NCBI GenBank assembly: GCA_014905825.1
Contig: JACGCN010000015.1
Coordinates: forward strand, 992,001 to 1,056,000
Source of the DNA: Lyophyllum atratum
Lineage: Eukaryota > Basidiomycota > Agaricomycetes > Agaricales > Lyophyllaceae
Length of the DNA stretch: 64,000 nt
Direction: 5' to 3'
The notes below the pieces were generated by a model. The model saw nothing but the letters and a program-made list of their open reading frames with translations. It was not told the origin of the DNA and did not search any database. Shown one piece after another: positions 1 to 11,492 of the stretch (the first letter of the stretch is position 1; each line of letters starts with the position of its first letter). Both the position numbers and the translations under genes were made by a program.

Positions 1-2069
1 CCATTTCTGCCCCTCTGCCTCGCAGCAGCGGAGAACGAGCACACGACCCCAATCTCCATGCGAACCCGCATGCCCCCACTACGTCGCCACACAAGCACAG
101 TACTTTCCACCGCACAAGCCTCCTCTAACTCCCAACGACGGCTCTCAGAGCCAAGCCGCCACACCACGGAGGCATCTAGCAACTACTTCGGTGCTCACAT
201 ACATCGCGCACCCACCCACCTTGGCGCCCGAGCGCAGCTCGCTCGATGACTTTTTTTAGGATATACACACTCTGCCTCTCGTACGCACGAGAGCCGGCAG
301 GGCCTCAGCGCTGGTGAGGTGCTTCCACCCTACGTCGAGGACCTTCCTCCGATATACGCTATCATTGTCATCAAAGCCCTCGAGGACGTCACGCTCGCGC
401 GTTAATAGCCATTCTGACCCCTCCGCCCGGCGTCTAGCATTGCGCCGCCTCCACTTGCGGTAAGAGGCCAACCGACACCACACCTCGAGGCCTGAATCGT
501 CAAGCAAACCGTTGAATTGACCTCCAAAATGCCCGCTCGTTTGATTTATCTGACCAAGGTTTCGACAGTCGACAGGTACCTTTCCTTCCTGATTTCTCTC
601 GATCATTGCTCATTGCTTTTTCGAAGCTTGAGTGCGCGACATCATGACGCATTCGCATCATCCAAATCCTTTCGTTCGTCGGGCGACGCTGCGATGGAAA
701 AGGGCGGTACACAATGTGACCAAAAATCCGGTTATTTCTACTCGGTAACCATAGAGCTCGCCGCACATATCGTATGGCTCTACGCGCCCCTACCAACATC
801 CCAAACGGTTTCGCTCCTCTCCGACAGCATTCACTGAAGAGTTGATCGGGGAGTACACTGCAGGCTTGACAATGTTATCGTGAACCATTCGAATCCTCGA
901 GCAGGACCTTAGAAACTGATATCTGTCTTGGATGATGCTGCACAACCGAGCATGGGCCATGACGGAGACCTGTACAGCCCAGCCAAGAACAGATTTTTCG
1001 AAATCCCAAACCGTTGACTACATAGGCTGATCAAGGTTTTTATATTACTCAGTCCGTCGACATAGTCATTCCCAACGCATGGGCAGTCGACTCAGCCTGT
1101 CTCTCGTCGTTCGAATTGAATATTCGAAAGACGCGAAACCTCTTTGATGTCGTAAGTTGTGGACCAAACGCACAAGATTCGCGACCTCTCCGATTATTGC
1201 TACCGCTACCCACACACCAGTGCCGTCGCAAGCAAGGATTTGCATGTGCTATACATTTTATATTTTATTTTGATCTTCCTTACTATAACATTTGCGGTAC
1301 TGGGCTTCTCAAGGCGAGATGCACACGGGCACACACATATTTCCCCCATGGAACAGAGGGGAGGGAGGGGCCGCGGAATTGGCGCGCGCGGCGTAGACAT
1401 CAGATAACTTAGGAGATGGCTAAGGTGGGTGGGCGCGGCAAGGGCAGGGTGGGTGTGCATCTGGAGATGTAGGTTTCTTCACAACTGTGGCTAGTATGAG
1501 CCTAGTCTGAGCCCATGGCTCATATTAGCTAGTGAGGGTGGACAACGCTCGGGGGCCCAACTTATCCCAAACATATGCTAACATCATCCGTTACATTCCC
1601 GGAAAACAAGAACTCGGACATGCCGTTCATCGGCCCACTAGCACCAGTCAACACAAGCAGATCAAGTGACGTGCCCGAAACAACGCGGGCCCATCGCGCT
1701 CATCATCAGTCGGGAAAGGCGGGGTCCAAGGACACTTCATGGGCGGTTCAACACCTCCACCCCCGACGACCATTTTTGATCGTTGAGCGGAGCAGGATCA
1801 AGGACACTGTCGTCCGTCTTCCACACGTGTCCGAAGAGAAAATAATTTTTCGACATCTGTCGGCCGAACCCGCCGACCCGCTCCGAGACGTCTCACCGTC
1901 GTTGTAGCCGGCGAGCAGAGGCCCTCCGACGTCGCAGCATCCCCAGCAGGAGAGGCTACTTCCCTGGATCTATCGCTTGTCCACTCCCTCAACATCATAG
2001 CCTTGTAGTCAATAGAGGGTCATAGCATACAGATCGATGTCGTAGCTCAGTGAAGGCCGCCATTGCGCC
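1..2069. other. No supportable gene
   Basis: Short open frames occur on both strands, none longer than about 116 codons, and none shows a family motif or convincing exon-intron chain. The longest, on the minus strand at 256-606, is arginine-rich and overlaps plus-strand frames of similar length, which is what random GC-rich sequence gives. A decayed gene cannot be excluded. Confidence 0.5.
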
Positions 2070-2303
2070 AGTCCGCCATCCCTGCGTGTCTTCTACGAGG
2101 CGCGACCTCCCCCGTGGCCAGTGCTCGTCAACAGGCACTATGAGGAGTGCCTTTCGCGGGACAGGCTTGGAGTTCGCCGCTCGCCGCCGCCCAGGACGAA
2201 CTCCAAGACAAGATCGTGTTGCCCAGACCGCCATCCCTGCGTGTCTTCTGCGAGGCCCGACCGCCCTCATGTCCAGTGCCTCGTCGACAGGCGCTACGAG
2301 GAG
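2070..2303. repeat. Imperfect tandem duplication, period about 155 bp
   Basis: A block of about 78 bp at 2070-2147 recurs at 2225-2303. Both copies contain CCGCCATCCCTGCGTGTCTT followed by similar CGAGG..CGACC and CAGTGC..ACAGGC..TA..GAGGAG blocks. A 189-codon minus-strand frame (1995-2564) covers both copies, so its internal amino-acid repeat is explained by the DNA duplication. No function is evident. Confidence 0.7.
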
Positions 2304-4203
2304 CGGTCTATACGCCAGCCGAGTCCAGGAGAGCCAGTGGAAGTAGGAGATCGGCGGCACGTCCATCCAACACCAACAAAACGCATCCACCCTCGAACAT
2401 GCTCGAATCGCCTCGTTCTTCTTCCTGAGATATCCGCCCGAGGAGCTCAGATGAGGCGACGTCGCAAGTTGGGAATCGAATGGATCATGCTGGATGACCC
2501 AGTGCCACCAGTGCGGAAGGTAGCTGCCCCACGAGCCCTCAACACATTCGCAACACATAGACATCGTAAGGGTATACGAGTACTAGTATGGCTGCTAGGT
2601 CATTTGCTAGTCCTTAAAATGTACATGTCTTTGCGCTGTGTGGGAGCACAGACTTGGTCAACTTCCGTCGGACCTTGATTTCGATCAACCGCCTCTCTTC
2701 ACCGTGCCACTCACTTGACTTCACTGAAGGCGACGCGGACATCTGTATCTTATATTTTTCCATGGACTGGAGAAAGGCAGCCAGCTGGTAATATTTCGTC
2801 CTGGTGCTCGTCGGTCGCGCAGGATAGTCATATCCGACTCATACAGTGATTACACCTAATTTTGGTATACTCTGGTTCAAGTCTCTAGGCTTCACCAATC
2901 CCAAATCATCTTTCCTGCGACGCGCGAAGCAGAGACAGCCTATATGCGTCCCCTCATGTTTTTGTCACAAACTTTCGAAGGAGGCCTCACGATTCGATAT
3001 GATGGACCCGGGCTGATACAGGGCAGGAAGCCGCAGGATTAGGAAATTTCCGCCCCCCTTTTATTTCTTCAAGGGCGTCCGCAATCAGGCTCGTGATGAC
3101 GAGTACCTAGACTGGCAAAACCATTGCAGGGCTAGGAAACGACGACATCTCTGTCTTGATCTTGTCGACTATCCTCTCTATTCGCTCCGCGGCTGGCTCG
3201 TTGACGGCAGTCATTACTCCTTGTTCTGGTGCTTGCTGCTTTACATTCTTCTATTGATTGGTTATCAAGGTTTGCTACCCGAATCCAACGGAAGTGTTTC
3301 TCGGAAGGCATGCGGAATACCTTGCAGCTGACAACGTAACCACTTCAGACAGACCTATTTTTTACAGAGCTGTAGGCTACAGAGTCTGCACAGACTTTAC
3401 CGAAGTTTTATCAATTTCTCAACGCACGCGCTGAAGCACTTTAAGTTTGGCACGAAGCAGATAGCATGAGCAGGAATTTTCCGGCGCTCGCATACTGTCC
3501 TCAGCCATCTCCAGACATTCTCATCGTCTTCTCTGGTGCTCAGGACTATTCACAAATCGCTGCGCGCAGTACTCTGTCGATCACTACACTGATCACGAAA
3601 GTCGGAAGACGAACTAGACTGCCATGACCGGCGACATACGGTCTTGACGGCTTCATTGTCGACTGCTGTTACGCCAAACTTCTGGCATTCTCGTCACCAT
3701 CGGCGAACGCCGCTAAAGCCTGTCCCTGTCCCTGCCCGCTCTTACAGCACATTGGATGCGATCATACGAATGCTGTAACGGACAGAATTCATATCGACTT
3801 CACTGAGTTTCCAGGCCATGCAAAATAATGTACCATAATCCCATGGAACGCATGTCACCTAGAGTTGGAGACGGGCTCCAAGTGAACTTCGCCAACGCCA
3901 AGCACCAAAGGTAGTCCCGGCTGCAGATAGGATGACGAGAATGATAAATACGGTCGCTGCGACTGTGGTCGGGATTGACGACGACGATGCGGCAACAAAT
4001 GGTGCTCCGAGTTATGGGCATTCCAGAGACACTGTCCGCTCCTGATCACGCCCTCGGTCAAACAGGGACATGCCAATGATGCGTCGGAATACCGTGTAGG
4101 GTATCCATTTGCCTGGTATTTGATTGAGAAAACAGTATGGATATAATAAACAAAGAAAAATCCGGCCAGAAAGCGTCGAATATGAATTCAGGTATGGCAT
4201 GCA
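2304..4203. other. No supportable gene
   Basis: About 1.9 kb with only short unconnected frames. The minus-strand frames at 3800-4200 lie downstream of the MFS transporter stop codon and look like its 3' flank. I see no RNA gene, repeat family or transposon end here. Confidence 0.5.
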
Positions 4204-7072
4204 TCAGTGTGCTGTCCTCTTGGCCCGGGGAGCATCAGCACCTGTCCCGTTTTCCAGATCCATGAGACCATCGGTGGATTCGAAGGTAGACAGTCGTCGA
4301 CGGTGCCTTGTCTTGGGTGGTACAACATGACCACCGTCGGATTCATCTACCGCAGACTCTGGGTCGATCGGCGTAGCAGATCTAGACAGCGTAGGGGTAT
4401 CAGTTCCGTCCTCCGCGGCGGTCCCCTTCGGTCGTTCGTCCAGATGTTTATCGGGTATCTCAAGTAACGCCTTCAGCAAACGGTTGTTGGAGATACGCGA
4501 GAGATAGAGAGACTCACAGGCGCACGGACAAGGAAGGCCAGCAGCGTCGAACAAGCCGAGAAAATAAAAACCGTCCTGAGACTGATTGCGTAAGACTCTC
4601 TGGCTATTGTCTGGAGGTCAGAAGGCAGAGTTGCAACAAGTTGCGAAGAATGTCGGATCTTCATGATGAGCTGTGGGACAACGGTAACGACGTCAGAAGC
4701 CGTAAACGGAACGGGACAAAGGTGAGAAAGAATCCGAACTTCTTCTGCATCAGGTCCGTGAATCCTTCTCCGGAGCTCGGTATCCAATTGGGATTGGAAG
4801 ATGGCTGATGAGATGGCGACGCCGCCGACCTGACCTGGACATCGAAGTGTGGTTAGCGTCCCTTAAGTATTGGTACATCATTCTAGCACACCTATACCGC
4901 GGAATAGCTGCCCAAACCCGGTGCCAACAGCCATTTGTGAATCTGCCGAACGTCCACGTCAAAACAGGATTCTCAGAGCTTTAGACGTCCACATACCAGG
5001 TAGATGGACGAGAAGAGCGACTGATCAAGGATGTTAGCGAAGGCTTGATTTCGACAATCAAGGAAACCTACTAAGCATAGTTTGGAGGACTACAGCGTTT
5101 CCGAATCCCAAGGGAATCTGTGAGGAGGTGAAGCACCAGAGATAGAACTGACATCGTAATACGCACGATGCTCAGCCACGTTAAAACTGGAGAGGAGTCT
5201 TTGTGCAAAGATGCGATTAAGGATGCTCCTATGAAGGGGAACCATCCAAAGATGGAATTAATCGTCTTGTACCTGCCCGTACGGTGCATCATGTAACCAG
5301 CTAGGATGGATCCAAGCGACATCCCGACACTGTTCGGAACCAAATGCATACCTGCGCGGGCTTAGCAAAGAAAGTGACAGCGAGAGATTTGTAAGAATAG
5401 CCCACCAGCTGTGGATGCGTTCGTCGACATGACAGTTTGAAACCACATCGGGAAGAAGTAGATGATGGAGAAGTTGCACGTAGCGACGAGAAAGTTGGAC
5501 GTTCCAACAAGGACAGGGATCTTCTGTTTGAGTAGGTATGGCGCCAGGACAGGTTCCGGAGCTAGGAAGAGTTCAACCAATAAAAATGCGACGGAGCCTA
5601 CTGCTGCGACAGTTATCGAAGCAATGACAGTAGGGTTCGACCACTATGATCAATTCATAAGCATGAATAGCACTGTGGTGAGTAGCGGGCCTTACTGGGA
5701 GGCCCTCGTTGTACCGGACGCTGAGGAAGATGAGGGTAGCCCCGACCTGACTCCTGGTGTTAGAATTGATGCGATGTGACGGCTGCAGTAAATACCGTAA
5801 TCAGAAGCATAATACTGCCACCATAATCGATCCTCTTTAGAACTTCCTTCGTGCTCTTCCCCTTTCCCTGAAGCGGAGAGCCATCAGGAGGCGGTCCATG
5901 CCGATGAAACCAGAACTTACGGGAGTTACATAATGGTGGAAGTACGATGTCAAGGCGAACGAGACAAAGAACAAGGGCAGTTGTGCCAAGAAAGCCCAAC
6001 GCCAACCCAGCCTTAGGAATGTCAGCACGAAACGGATGCGAGTCAAAGCCTGACGTACCAATCAGTTATCACACCTCCAAAAGGACCACCAAGACCCATG
6101 CCCAGCTGAGGAGTGAAAATCAATAAAGGTGACGGCTCCGCAACGTCAATACTAACTCCGCCAAATACGCTGGCCATTCCTTGAGTCAAGCCTCTGTCCT
6201 ATAAGCGTCCATTCAGTCTCGCGCCTCATATTAAGGGGTTGCAGGCATTACCCGCATGCTGTACATATCGCTAACGATAATTCTATCACGAGGGAAGGTG
6301 TCAAGAGTATATCAAGTTGAGGACGGAAAGAATAGGACTCACGAGGACACCGTAAACAATCCACCACCACCTATTCCGGATAGCTATTCATTACTCAATC
6401 TAGTTCGTTTCGGTAGTTAGAGGACAACACACAAATCGCGAAACAATAAGTGCCTCCATGCTCTGGGAAAGTCCGCAACCCAGCACCCCTAGACATGTGA
6501 ACACGAGCGCTAATTGAGTAGCACCTTTACGGCCCAACACGTTACAGAGTCGGCCGTAAAGAGGGGTAAATGTACATGTCGCAAGCAAATACCTGTTACA
6601 CAAGTCAAGACTGGATAGAGATGATGTGAGAGATCTTTACGAGGTTCCGAGCCAACTAGCTTGGTTGAATTTCTTGAACTCCGAAGATATGGAAGGCAAC
6701 ACTATTAAATGGGGAGCTTTAGTGATGACGTAGAGTGGAAAACGACACGTAGCCGTACTGGTCGGGACAAGAGTCGCTATTCCAAATTCTAGCAATCAGT
6801 AAGGCGAATAATTGACATGAGGAGTGCGCATACAGTTCAACGCCTTCAGGACAAGATATCGACATGTGAGTCATAGCTTAAAGCGAGACAATAACAAGTG
6901 CTCTCACGGAAAGAAATGTAGCGGACCATATTCCTGCCAAGATGCCATACCGCGTCGATCTTGATATTTCAAGGGGTCCAACCTGAGCCTTTCGTGGCAC
7001 CTCTTGACGAACGAGGTCAGCCGAGACCTGCCTTGAAAGTAATGGATCCGTTTCGGATGGGCGAGTCGACAT
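4204..7072 (-). CDS. MFS transporter, DHA2 (Vba/Fnx-like) drug or basic amino-acid antiporter
   Basis: Multi-exon gene starting at the ATG at 7072 (MSTRPSETDPLL). Successive exons give: an acidic N-tail with a DPLL motif, usual for vacuolar members; the first membrane segment (YGILAGIWSATF); the motif-A region GRLCNVLGRKG at about 6550; a SQSMEALIVSRF helix; WAFLAQLPLFFVSFALTSYF at about 6000; GKGKSTKEVLKRIDYGG, the central loop; PVLVGTSNFLVATCNFSIIY; GSILAGYMMHRTGRYKTIN; the conserved LDTELRRRIHGPDAEE loop; and a last helix VFIFSACSTLLAFLVRAPV. The tail is hydrophilic. The family exports toxic compounds or moves basic amino acids across plasma or vacuolar membrane by proton exchange; the substrate cannot be told. 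Odd point: the motif-A aspartate is asparagine here, while the paralogue at 23326-27915 keeps aspartate. Exact splice sites were not all checked. Confidence 0.85.
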
Positions 7073-8735
7073 CCTGGTCTAGCTGATAGGGATAACCTGG
7101 AGATACCAGTATGTAAGTGCAAGGAACTGCCTGATCTTGACAGCCTGAGAGCCTCGTTCGTCGTCTCCAAGCAATCCAAGGTCAATAATTTTTTGTGACG
7201 ACGTTGTTGACATCGCCTCCAAGTCAGGGTCGCACCAGGTGATGATATTTGTCAGCGGCGCAATAAATGCCGCCATGGCCGGTGGGTCCCGCCGGGAGCT
7301 TTGGGCTCCGACTAAAAGTGACGAATCACCGAAAACACTGACAAGTTGTCCCTTTACCGAGTTCTCCGAGTCGATGCCAGCACGTAAATTGATTTGCCGC
7401 TTCTGCGAACGACCTGCCCACCCCTCGAGCCGGATCACTCGACGACGACCATCTATCTCCAACCTTGATTTTTCTGTGGACCCAACCCCAACAACAAGCG
7501 GTAAATAGGTCTGACGTGGTCTGCAGGGTGTGCGCAATGAACCCGCTTGTAGACGCTGGGACACCGTCGCATGACTACTCATATTGTGGCGTAAACATTG
7601 TGTATGACGTTACGCAGCACGGTGATCTTCGCCTAAGCGATACAATTGCTTCAAAGGGTCCATCTAATGTTGCGTCAATCATTTTTAGGTCTAGACCTTC
7701 GTCATCACCTCATCAAGTTGACGCCCACATCGGCAATATGCTGAATTTTTCACGAGCGTGGTTGCAGACTGCGACATTGTTCCAATGTTGCCATTTGGTT
7801 TGACCCATCTCCCTTTCACACAGGTGCGTCGTGGTTCCCGCTTTGGCAGCCGCGGTGGAAAAAGTTCGGATAGGTACACCGCTGTGGGTGGAAGTAACAG
7901 CTCCCGTTGTCATCGTTGCCCCTGCGATGAGAAGCAATGGTGCGCATCATAATTACTCTCGGCTAGCCCGGTCTCCCGCCATCAGCGAGTACGTAGAACT
8001 TTCCATTCCACTCACCAACTCCATTGTGAAACATAGGCCTTTCCCATACTTAACGAAAGTGGACCTCCCGTGTGGTACTGATGCACGGAAAAAAGAAGTT
8101 TCTCACGAGCTGTCGACAGTTGCAGCCTGTCAGCGGCCTTGTCAACGTTGCTTTGTTGGCATGTCGCCAGCGGGACCGTTATCAACAGCGATGACAGCCG
8201 CCTGCGCGTTCCAGCGAAGTTTTCGACAATTCCATGTGTTCCGTATTCACGGTTTTGAAGCTATATCCTCGACCAACACTGAATCGCTAAAGCACGACGG
8301 TCGAACAAGGATTTATCGATCGTTGCAATATTGTGCCTGTTCTTAAGAGGGCTTCATCAGAGCCAAATGCAAACTAGCGTTAATGAAGTGGCATCAAAGC
8401 TCGTATGTCCGTTTTGTTTGATCTCAGCGACGCTTAACTGGTGCTCTAGATCTAAACTAACTTCATGGGTTCAGAATCCGTCGATGGAGATTAGGGATGG
8501 AGATTCTTCCATTGAATAAGTATTATACTGAGACATGTTCGCTTGGTCCCGAACTGTACCTTGCTCAGTTCTTAATTATCGCGCAGTCGACGGGACCGAC
8601 GCCCGGACAAATAGTCGATAATGCCATTATGTATGTGTATACATGTTATTACAGGTAGGAGGCGAAGCTAGTAGCGAACGTATTGGTGGCCGGCGGCCGC
8701 TGCACAAGTGGGGCAGAGGCTATTGATATTGGGAG
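7073..8735. other. No supportable gene
   Basis: Upstream flank of the MFS transporter. A 167-codon minus-strand frame (7079-7582) abuts the transporter start but shows no motif and is crossed by plus-strand frames. Further frames at 7465-8520 are short and unrelated to one another. The stretch probably holds the transporter promoter. Confidence 0.5.
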
Positions 8736-9306
8736 CTACATATATAAAAAAACACGACCTGTCAGAGTCGATTCCAGGTGGTTCATGGATGCAGTTGACA
8801 TACAATACTGTTCCGGGTACTGGCGACTGAACGTCGTGGCAACGAATGTACAGACGATCAGAAAGGGGACGTAAGTTGGCGGATGAGAGAAAGGGCGAGA
8901 TCGAAATTGCACGAGTGGTAGAAGCAAAACATGGTCAGCCGGTTTGAAGGACCCCGTGGCTGAAGCGAACGTACTACTGCCAACAGGTTTGGGTACATTG
9001 TGGAGGCTGACAGCTGGGCGGATGATTGGGGCTGAATTTACAGTACTCGCTGTCGCAGGTGACCTTTGAAATATTGCGTCAGTCAGTCGGCTAATAAGCT
9101 TCAGTGCTTTGAATACATACCATGCCGTCAGGCTATGAAGCGGTGCAATTTGTCGTCAGTTCAGAGTTAGCAGCATCGCGCTCACCCACTTACGAGTTGC
9201 AGCCTATGTCCGCAGACAGTGTAAATGTTGCACACTCTGGTGAACAGTTAGCCAACGTCGAAGGCACACATTTGAGAGGGTTCACTCACTGGCGCCGACG
9301 ACACAT
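8736..9306 (-). CDS. Small cysteine-rich protein of a conserved Agaricomycete type, function unknown
   Basis: Reconstructed from splice signals, starting at the ATG at 9306. Exon 1 encodes MCRRRQ, exon 2 VCNIYTVCGHRLQL, a 12-nt microexon PDGM, exon 4 VTCDSEYCKFSPNHPP then SCQPPQCTQTCWH, and the last exon RQYPEQYCMSTASMNHLE and a short tail to a stop near 8736. Each junction has GT..AG. From memory, the pattern MCxRRxVxNxYxxCGH..L....xCxSxYCKFSPNHPxxCxPPxCxxTCWQYRQxPxQY is a small protein common in mushroom genomes with no known function; the spaced Cys and His residues suggest metal binding. There is no signal peptide. The C-terminal end after EQY differs from what I recall of the family, so the last exon may be mis-set. 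Confidence 0.65.
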
Positions 9307-9374
9307 GATAAATACGAATAGATAGACGGGATATTGAGTGAGAGGATGGTTGGATGATGACGAGGCAGGCTTGC

Positions 9375-9381
9375 TTTTATA
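9375..9381 (-). promoter_or_regulatory. TATA box of the small cysteine-rich gene
   Basis: TATAAAA on the minus strand about 70 bases upstream of the ATG at 9306, a usual distance for a fungal TATA promoter. Confidence 0.45.
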
Positions 9382-10179
9382 GGATTACAGAGGCTATGAT
9401 TGCGAACTCTGGAATATCATGGCGCCCACACGTTGGCTATGAGACCCTGGAGAGGGTCCTATAATTAAAAAGGGGATACCATAGCTGGTGTTCCTGGGGT
9501 GTTCCGCGATGACGTTCTAGAATAACTTCTGTACGAAACAGCTTCGATCAAGCATCTATCGCAAATTTAGTAACCAGAACAATTGCTGTTGGAGACTTAG
9601 GCTGTTACAGCAGGTTTGATGTCATTATTTGCGCTTGCGCACGACCCACGCCGTGGCTTCCCACCAGAGGGGATCGAAAAAGGACAAATTGCAGTCAAGG
9701 CGGTTCGACGCGAAGAAAGCCAAAACTTGTCTCGGACCTGGGAGATGCGTACACCATTTACTCGACATAAATCACCCTACTTGGCGCTGTCGAGGCTATC
9801 GATTTTGGAATGGGAGCGAATGTCAGATTGAGGGCGGACCTCATTAGCGGGCTACAGGGAACTGCGCAATTGTGACAGAACCAGGTAACTCAAGCAAGCG
9901 TATTCAGAAGAGAGAAGCTGTGAGTAGGAATGATGTCCATGATCGCGTTCAAGAGTGAATGGGCTGACGACAATTCAGGCAAAGTTCAAACAGAGATAGA
10001 TAGCTACTACGATCATCATTTCCCAGCCTGACGGAACGGAAGCATTTTTTTATGGGTTACATAATCCGTCATGGCTATATGATACACAGCCAAATAACGG
10101 TCCGTTCACCTCGCCAGTCAAGTCGAAACCATCGCACTGCACACTTCCGTGGCTTGATTGAGACACTCATGTCCACGAC
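9382..10179. other. Intergenic, divergent promoters
   Basis: Lies between the small minus-strand gene and the plus-strand gene at 10180. Short overlapping plus-strand frames at 9616-9847 have no motif. Nothing else stands out. Confidence 0.45.
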
Positions 10180-10787
10180 ATGGTCAAGTCTGTAACACCA
10201 AAGATTGACGCCGCTCCCCGCGCCAAAGGAAAGGGAAAACAACCAAAACGCTTCTTGGATAAAAATGTAAAACTTTCTTTCACACTCAATTACCACAGCA
10301 GAACGGAGCTGAATGGTTTACTATCTTCTTCAGGCTGCTCTGGATCTTGCGGCTGCTATAGCAGAAGTTCAAGAAGGAAAGTCGCACAGCAAAGTCGAAA
10401 AACATCAGGGACAGGTAAGCTTATGCCCGTATTTTCCTCTGGCGCGCGCCTACATTGGCGTGCTTCATCTGAATCACTCTCGCATCCCGTCGACAGGTTG
10501 GACAACCTAGAGAGGATCAGAAATCTAAGCCATCTGCTTCGAAAGTGAAACTAGTGCGTGTCAATCTTGATACGCCTGTCTAACATGCGTTGTAATCTTT
10601 ATACAAATCTCTACTGCAGAGACAAACGAAGGCACGGCTTGCTGCACAGCAGACCCAAGTGAAGAAGGAAAAGTCTAAACGTCGGAAGCAGCGTTCGACA
10701 GATAAGCCTTCGGACGATGCCGCTGCGTCTGGTACATCTCCTGAGACATCCAGGTCGGTGGTACGCAAGACCGTGTCATTTGCGTGA
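10180..10787 (+). CDS. Small lysine-rich, probably nuclear protein of unknown function
   Basis: Four exons can be joined in frame with GT..AG introns: MVKSVTPKIDAAPRAKGKGK..FLDKN; AALDLAAAIAEVQEGK..KHQGQ; VGQPREDQKSKPSASKVKL; RQTKARLAAQQTQ through QVKKEKSKRRKQR to RKTVSFA and a TGA at 10785-10787. The product is about 120 residues, with an alanine-rich helix in the middle and a strongly basic region (KKEKSKRRKQR) resembling a nuclear or nucleolar signal. I do not recognise the family. The clean junctions and consistent frame argue for a real gene rather than chance. Confidence 0.65.
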
Positions 10788-11492
10788 CCTGGCTACGATG
10801 GCTCGCCTTAGTTGAAGTTCACAAGCCCCGAAGCTCAGGATTACCTCCCCGGCGGTCTATTTTTGATTGGCGTTGGAAGGATCAGAGACGCTTTGCCTTC
10901 TTCGAGATTGTACTTACGAATCAGAATGATCCATACCGGATCTGCTGTTGTTATCTGATGGTTCCCACTGCAATTGCGGGGCCTTCATTCTTCAAACAAA
11001 GATGTTTTGCTTCTCAAACGGTGGCTGCCCTGGTAGAAGTAAGTGTTCCGACCAAAACAAGGCCAAGATGGAAATGATGTTGGTAGCCACTGACATGTTT
11101 GAAGCCATCACTCCACATCCGTGAAATCTCTGGGTGGTGCTGCAGTACATGATAGTCAGAATCTCACTCGCCATCCCACGACTGTTGTGTTGGTGACTTG
11201 GCATCCCTGACTGGTGTGGGCATTATGGCATCTCGCCTTACACGCCTGTTCGATCTGGAAAGGGGGTGATCTGCCGAACAACGTTCATTCCATATGCTCG
11301 TGTGCTCGTGTGCTCTAGCTCAACCGAAGTGACTACTTCTCCAATACAAATGCCATGGGTAATGTGTCTTCTTCGGGGGTTAGAAACAGGCAGCTGAGGG
11401 GTTTTGCCGCGAAGCTTTAGGTGACAATGCGGTCACTTATCATCGAAAAAAATCACCGTCATATTAATACCTTCTCTGGTGGGGGTGGGGAA
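10788..11492. other. Intergenic region between convergent genes
   Basis: About 700 bases between a plus-strand and a minus-strand 3' end. Only short frames with no motif; a duplicated GTGCTCGTGTGCTC stretch occurs near 11300. Confidence 0.5.

Noticed and set aside
870..900. tRNA B-box-like word ATTCGAATCC
   Set aside because: No matching A box or cloverleaf arms at the right distance.
1995..2564. 189-codon minus-strand frame with an internal amino-acid repeat
   Set aside because: The repeat is explained by the DNA duplication at 2070-2303. The composition (Arg, Trp, Cys, His) and overlapping plus frames argue for a chance frame.
7079..7582. 167-codon minus frame directly upstream of the MFS start
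   Set aside because: No motif, crossed by plus frames, and located where the transporter promoter is expected.
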